57,172 bases of DNA, taken from IMG/VR virus record IMGVR_UViG_3300033182_000558, positions 1 to 57,172 of that record; one strand, 5' to 3'. Within the stretch, counting starts at the first letter, position 1. Each line of letters starts with the position of its first letter. This DNA comes from a virus. A model generated the notes under the pieces. It did not search any database, was not told the origin of the DNA, and saw only the letters and a program-made list of their open reading frames with translations. Positions 54,244-57,172 of the stretch are shown piece after piece. A program made the position numbers and the translations under genes.

Positions 54244-55362
54244 ATGGCACAAGAAAAAAAATCACTTGTTGATGAAGTACTAGATGACGCTCTACAAGTT
54301 CGTGATACTGCTCTTGCCAACGCCAAACTTGCATTACAAGAGGCTTTTGAACCTCGTATCAAGTCTATGGTTTCTCGTCACTTACAAAGTGAAGCTGAAT
54401 TAGAAGAAGCTGAACTAGAAGAAGCTGAACTAGAAGAAGTTGAACTAGAAGAACGTGGTGATGAAGAGTTGGAAGAACGTGGTGAAGAAGAAGTTGAAGA
54501 AGGTGACGAAATCGGACTACCTGACCCAACTAACGCTGACGACGCTTCTCTTGAAGAAGAAGAACACGAAGACGAAGTTGAAGAAGAACTAGAACCATCT
54601 GACATTGATGACGAAAATGAAGAACCATCTGACGTGGCTTCTGACGATTCAGGTATTGGAGAGGGTGACCACTCTGACGAAGAAATGGAAGAAGAAATGG
54701 AAGAAGATGATGACCTTGACCTAGAGTCTGTAATCGCTGAATTAGAAGCTGAACTTTCTGAAGAAGAAGATGAAGACGAAATGGGTGAGGAAGAAGATGA
54801 AATAGATATGGACGATATGTCTATGGACTCTGAAGAAGAAGAGGAAGATGATGATGAAATTATTGACCTTGATGAACTACTTACTGCACTTACTGAAGAT
54901 GACGAAGTTGAAGAAGTCGTTGAAGAAGAAGTAGAAGAAGTAGTTGAAGAACAAAGCGAACTAGAACAGGAAAACCAAAGACTAGCTTCGGAACTTAAAG
55001 AACATCGTGAGGCAGTAGAAATCCTCCGCACTAAGTTAAATGAAGTCAACCTGTTAAACGCTAAACTCCTATATACAACTAAGTTATTCAGAAAATTCAA
55101 TCTTTCAAATGACCAAAAAATGAAAGTAGTTGAGTCTTTTGACCGTACTTCATCAGTACGTGAAACTAAGTTAGTATTTAGTACATTAGCAGAATCTTTG
55201 AGTATGAACAACTCTTCTAAAACTAAAAAGAAAGTTGCTTCTATTACTGAAGGATTCGCATCAAAACCCACGACATCTACTAAACCTAAACAACAAGAAA
55301 TCATTTCTGAAGGAAATGAAGTTGCTGATAGATTTAGAAGACTAGTATCTTATAACAAATAA
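54244..55362 (+). CDS. 22: Prohead scaffold protein (T4 gp22-like), 372 aa
   Basis: Extremely acidic core protein: residues 45-245 are mostly E and D, including a fourfold AELEE-type repeat, flanked by helical ends. The C-terminal third has a coiled coil (ELEQENQRLASELKEHREAV), the scaffold-typical KLLYTTKLFRKFNLS, and SITEGFASKP with SITE-G as a probable gp21 cut. Scaffold is degraded during maturation. It lies directly before the capsid gene as in T4. Confidence 0.9.
   Translation: MAQEKKSLVDEVLDDALQVRDTALANAKLALQEAFEPRIKSMVSRHLQSEAELEEAELEEAELEEVELEERGDEELEERGEEEVEEGDEIGLPDPTNADDASLEEEEHEDEVEEELEPSDIDDENEEPSDVASDDSGIGEGDHSDEEMEEEMEEDDDLDLESVIAELEAELSEEEDEDEMGEEEDEIDMDDMSMDSEEEEEDDDEIIDLDELLTALTEDDEVEEVVEEEVEEVVEEQSELEQENQRLASELKEHREAVEILRTKLNEVNLLNAKLLYTTKLFRKFNLSNDQKMKVVESFDRTSSVRETKLVFSTLAESLSMNNSSKTKKKVASITEGFASKPTTSTKPKQQEIISEGNEVADRFRRLVSYNK
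54391..54450 (+). repeat. Four tandem 15-bp units in the scaffold gene
   Basis: Units of GAAGCTGAACTAGAA at 54391, 54406, 54421 and 54436, with one or two base changes in the outer units (T for C; GTT for GCT), encode EAELE x3 and EVELE. A likely site of slipped-strand length variation. Confidence 0.9.
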
Positions 55363-55384
55363 CTCTTAATTTAAGGATAAAACA

Positions 55385-56989
55385 ATGGACAACATCCAAT
55401 CTTTAGTTGAAAGTGCCGGTGAACGACATATCCAAAGCCAAAAGGCGAAAGAGCTTGTTTCTAAGTGGGAACATACAGGACTTCTTGAAGGATTAAAATC
55501 TGAACAACAAGCTTCTGCTATGGCTCAAGTACTTGAGAACCAAGCAAAACAACTTTTGGACGAGGCTACTCGTACAGGTACTACTGCAAACTCTGAACAA
55601 TGGGCTGGTGTAGCACTACCCCTAGTTCGTAGAGTATTCGGCGAAATCGCCGCACAGAACTTTGTTTCTGTACAACCTATGAACCTTCCATCAGGTCTAG
55701 TATTTTACTTAGACTACAAGTATGGTACTGTACAAAATGCAAAACCTGCATTTAACAATACTTCTCTTTATGGTGGTCAAGGTGGAACCGACACTCCAAC
55801 CAACGCAGCTACAAACGGTCTGTATGGTGCTGGACGTTTCGGATATTCTATCAATGACGTAGTAACTAGTGGAGTGGCTCCAACTTCTTACGCTAGTGCT
55901 TCTCAAGCTGACGTTAACTTTGACACTACCCTTTCTGCTTCTGTTGCAGCCGGTGAGATTACCAAAGTAACTATCGCGTCTTCTGAATTCACAAACCCTG
56001 ACTTAGAAGGTGTACGTGCTTTCCAAGCTAGTGGTTCTGCTGTTGTATCTAACCTAAACGCATTCAACACCACAAGTGGTGCTAACATCGTATTGTTCGT
56101 ATCTGCTGCCGCTGGTGCTTCTTCTTCTCTTGCAGGAGACTTTGAAGTTGCTTACCACAAACAACCAACTGATAGTTCACGTGGTGACTTTGAAGATGGT
56201 GCTGTTGGAGCTTTCGGTTCTGATATTGACATTCCTGAAATCAACCTTGATGTACAATCAAAAGCCATCGTTGCTAAGACTCGTAAGTTGAAAGCACAAT
56301 GGACTCCTGAATTGGCGCAAGACTTGAATGCATATCACGCTATTGACGCTGAAGCAGAATTGACTTCTGTTCTTTCTGACTACATCTCAATGGAAGTTGA
56401 TTTAGAAATCCTTGATATGTTGATTCAGAATGCCGTAACTACTGACTATTGGTCAGCTCGTGTAGGATATGAGTACGACTCTAACTCAGGTGCTTTTGCC
56501 ATCGGTGGTTCTAGTGGTGCAGGTCTTGCATATCAGAAAAACACTTGGTTCCAAACTTTAGGAACTAAAATCAATAAAGTATCTAACAAAATTCACCAAT
56601 TGACTATGCGTGGTGGTGCAAACTTCTTGGTTGCTTCTCCTGACGTATGTACAATTCTTGAATCTATCCCAGCGTTCTCTGTATCTGCTGGTAAAGATGC
56701 ACTTCAGTTTGCTGCAGGTGTAACTCAAGTAGGTACTCTTGGAAGTCGTTACACGGTTTACAAAAACCCATATATGACTGAAAACACAATCTTGGTAGGT
56801 TACAAGGGAGACAACTTCCTTGAGGCTGGTGCCGTTTACGCTCCATACGTACCATTGATTATGACTCCTACCGTATATGACCCAACCAACTTCACTCCGA
56901 GACGTGGTATTATGACCCGTTACGCTAAAGAAATGACGCGTTCTGAATTCTACGGTGTGATTTACGTTGAAGGTATGGAGACTCTATAA
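55385..56989 (+). CDS. 23: Major capsid protein (T4 gp23-like), 534 aa
   Basis: ATG preceded by AAGGAT. The N-terminal 60 residues are a helical delta domain ending QLLDE-A (E60), a match to the gp21 consensus, so the mature chain begins at A61 (ATRTGTTANSEQWAGVALPL). Then VRRVFGEIAAQNFVSVQPM, GLVFYLDYKYG, KSKAIVAKTRKLKAQWTPELAQDL, ATSPD-type VASPDVC, and the C-terminal NFTPRRGIMTRYAKEM, all typical of T4-like capsid proteins. Synonymous codons are more C-rich (GCT, CGT, AAC) than in the island, as expected for a highly expressed gene. Confidence 0.96.
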   Translation: MDNIQSLVESAGERHIQSQKAKELVSKWEHTGLLEGLKSEQQASAMAQVLENQAKQLLDEATRTGTTANSEQWAGVALPLVRRVFGEIAAQNFVSVQPMNLPSGLVFYLDYKYGTVQNAKPAFNNTSLYGGQGGTDTPTNAATNGLYGAGRFGYSINDVVTSGVAPTSYASASQADVNFDTTLSASVAAGEITKVTIASSEFTNPDLEGVRAFQASGSAVVSNLNAFNTTSGANIVLFVSAAAGASSSLAGDFEVAYHKQPTDSSRGDFEDGAVGAFGSDIDIPEINLDVQSKAIVAKTRKLKAQWTPELAQDLNAYHAIDAEAELTSVLSDYISMEVDLEILDMLIQNAVTTDYWSARVGYEYDSNSGAFAIGGSSGAGLAYQKNTWFQTLGTKINKVSNKIHQLTMRGGANFLVASPDVCTILESIPAFSVSAGKDALQFAAGVTQVGTLGSRYTVYKNPYMTENTILVGYKGDNFLEAGAVYAPYVPLIMTPTVYDPTNFTPRRGIMTRYAKEMTRSEFYGVIYVEGMETL

Positions 56990-57006
56990 TTGTTGATTGA
57001 CAATTA
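56987..57006 (+). other. Small inverted repeat after the capsid gene
   Basis: TAATTGT (56987-56993), a 6-nt loop, then ACAATTA (57000-57006), overlapping the capsid stop. Followed by CTGTTGACAAATG. Seven A/T-rich pairs; a weak hairpin of unclear function. Confidence 0.35.
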
Positions 57007-57024
57007 ACTGTTGACAAATGACCG

Positions 57025-57059
57025 AAGGGGGGTAGTTTTTACTACTCCCCTTTTTTTTT
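57025..57059 (+). terminator. Rho-independent terminator of the head operon
   Basis: AAGGGGGGTAGT (57025-57036), TTTT loop, ACTACTCCCCTT (57041-57052): 12 pairs with one G-U, followed by an unbroken T-run to 57059. It is the strongest hairpin I found and closes the late unit after gene 23. Confidence 0.93.
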
Positions 57060-57080
57060 AAAAAAAAAATAAAAAAACAC

Positions 57081-57109
57081 TTGACATTAATAAAATAATT
57101 GATTATCAT
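57081..57109 (+). promoter_or_regulatory. Sigma-70-like promoter after the terminator
   Basis: TTGACA at 57081-57086, 17-bp spacer, TATCAT at 57104-57109. TTGACATTAA repeats the -35 region at 5780 exactly. It would drive the gene starting at 57158. Confidence 0.6.
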
Positions 57110-57157
57110 ATAAGTGTTGTGTGAAACAACAAAAACCTAAATTAAAAACTTACAAAA

Positions 57158-57172
57158 ATGACAAAATTAGAA
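57158..57172 (+). CDS. Start of the next gene (5 codons, cut by the window end)
   Basis: ATG at 57158 after the A-rich leader AAACTTACAAAA, reading MTKLE to the window end. Promoter, leader and start codon agree, but identity cannot be given. In T4 the next gene is 24; nothing here tests that. Confidence 0.45.

Noticed and set aside
54378-55304. 308-aa antisense ORF over the scaffold gene, extremely Ser-rich
   Set aside because: It is the reverse complement of GAA/GAT-rich acidic codons (TTC/TCT/ATC), so the frame stays open by composition. No start context or family motif.
1-57172. CRISPR arrays, tRNA genes, insertion sequences or integrases
   Set aside because: No regularly spaced short repeats with unique spacers, no cloverleaf-like sequence noticed by eye, and no transposase or recombinase motifs. 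The 16-mers at 52200-53541 are coding linkers, not CRISPR repeats. A tRNA scan was not possible here.

Overview
The window is a stretch of an AT-rich, T4-like myovirus genome, most likely a marine one. Packaging and head genes are recognisable in the order 17 (terminase), 20 (portal), 21 (prohead protease), 22 (scaffold), 23 (capsid). All supported genes are on the + strand, and most neighbours overlap by 1 to 35 nt (many ATGA or TAATG junctions). The host cannot be fixed. A-rich, SD-poor leaders before several genes, a recurring TATATTTAT element that resembles the Bacteroidetes -7 box (TAnnTTTG), a phage-encoded bS21, and an outer-membrane-barrel-like protein would fit a Bacteroidetes host, but this is inference.

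Layout. (1) 1-5777: the 3' part of a very long repetitive tail fibre or adhesin ending in a Peptidase_S74 self-cleaving chaperone, followed by a 68-aa tail-associated ORF. (2) 5780-38729: a 33-kb, 39-gene, almost gap-free array behind one clear promoter. It encodes surface-sugar and small-molecule enzymes: GT-A, GT25, GT32 and GT92-like transferases; two GT7 (beta-4-galactosyltransferase-like) enzymes with a LamG lectin domain inserted inside the catalytic fold; five paralogues of an uncharacterised putative transferase family; three SGNH-like proteins; three SDR epimerases and an RmlC-like epimerase; a split TPP-dependent E1 enzyme; an amidinotransferase; three 2OG-Fe(II) oxygenases; three radical-SAM enzymes; a short DegT-type aminotransferase; and HldE-like cytidylyltransferase and kinase halves separated by a cupin. 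(3) 38744-45223: a ParB-like/Pol-beta-type nucleotidyltransferase fusion, a protein with covalent ligase motifs, a zinc-ribbon protein, and small coiled-coil or membrane proteins. (4) 45224-57059: terminase, portal, prohead core, protease, a 702-aa modular protein, bS21, scaffold and major capsid protein, closed by a strong terminator. (5) A second TTGACA promoter and the first five codons of the next gene.

How it may work together. The island looks like a self-contained pathway that makes unusual activated sugars and assembles or modifies glycans, on the host surface or on virion proteins. In the head region, many proteins carry matches to the T4 gp21 cleavage consensus (hydrophobic-x-E followed by A/G/S). 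The most striking is the 702-aa protein between genes 21 and bS21: six exact copies of the 16-mer GAATCAGTAAACGAAG encode ESVNE linkers that split it into seven unrelated small modules. I read it as a head-packaged polyprotein cut by gp21 and assembled by repeat-mediated cassette shuffling. It is the best candidate here for an undescribed system. Tail sheath and tube genes (18, 19), which sit between 17 and 20 in T4, are absent from that position.
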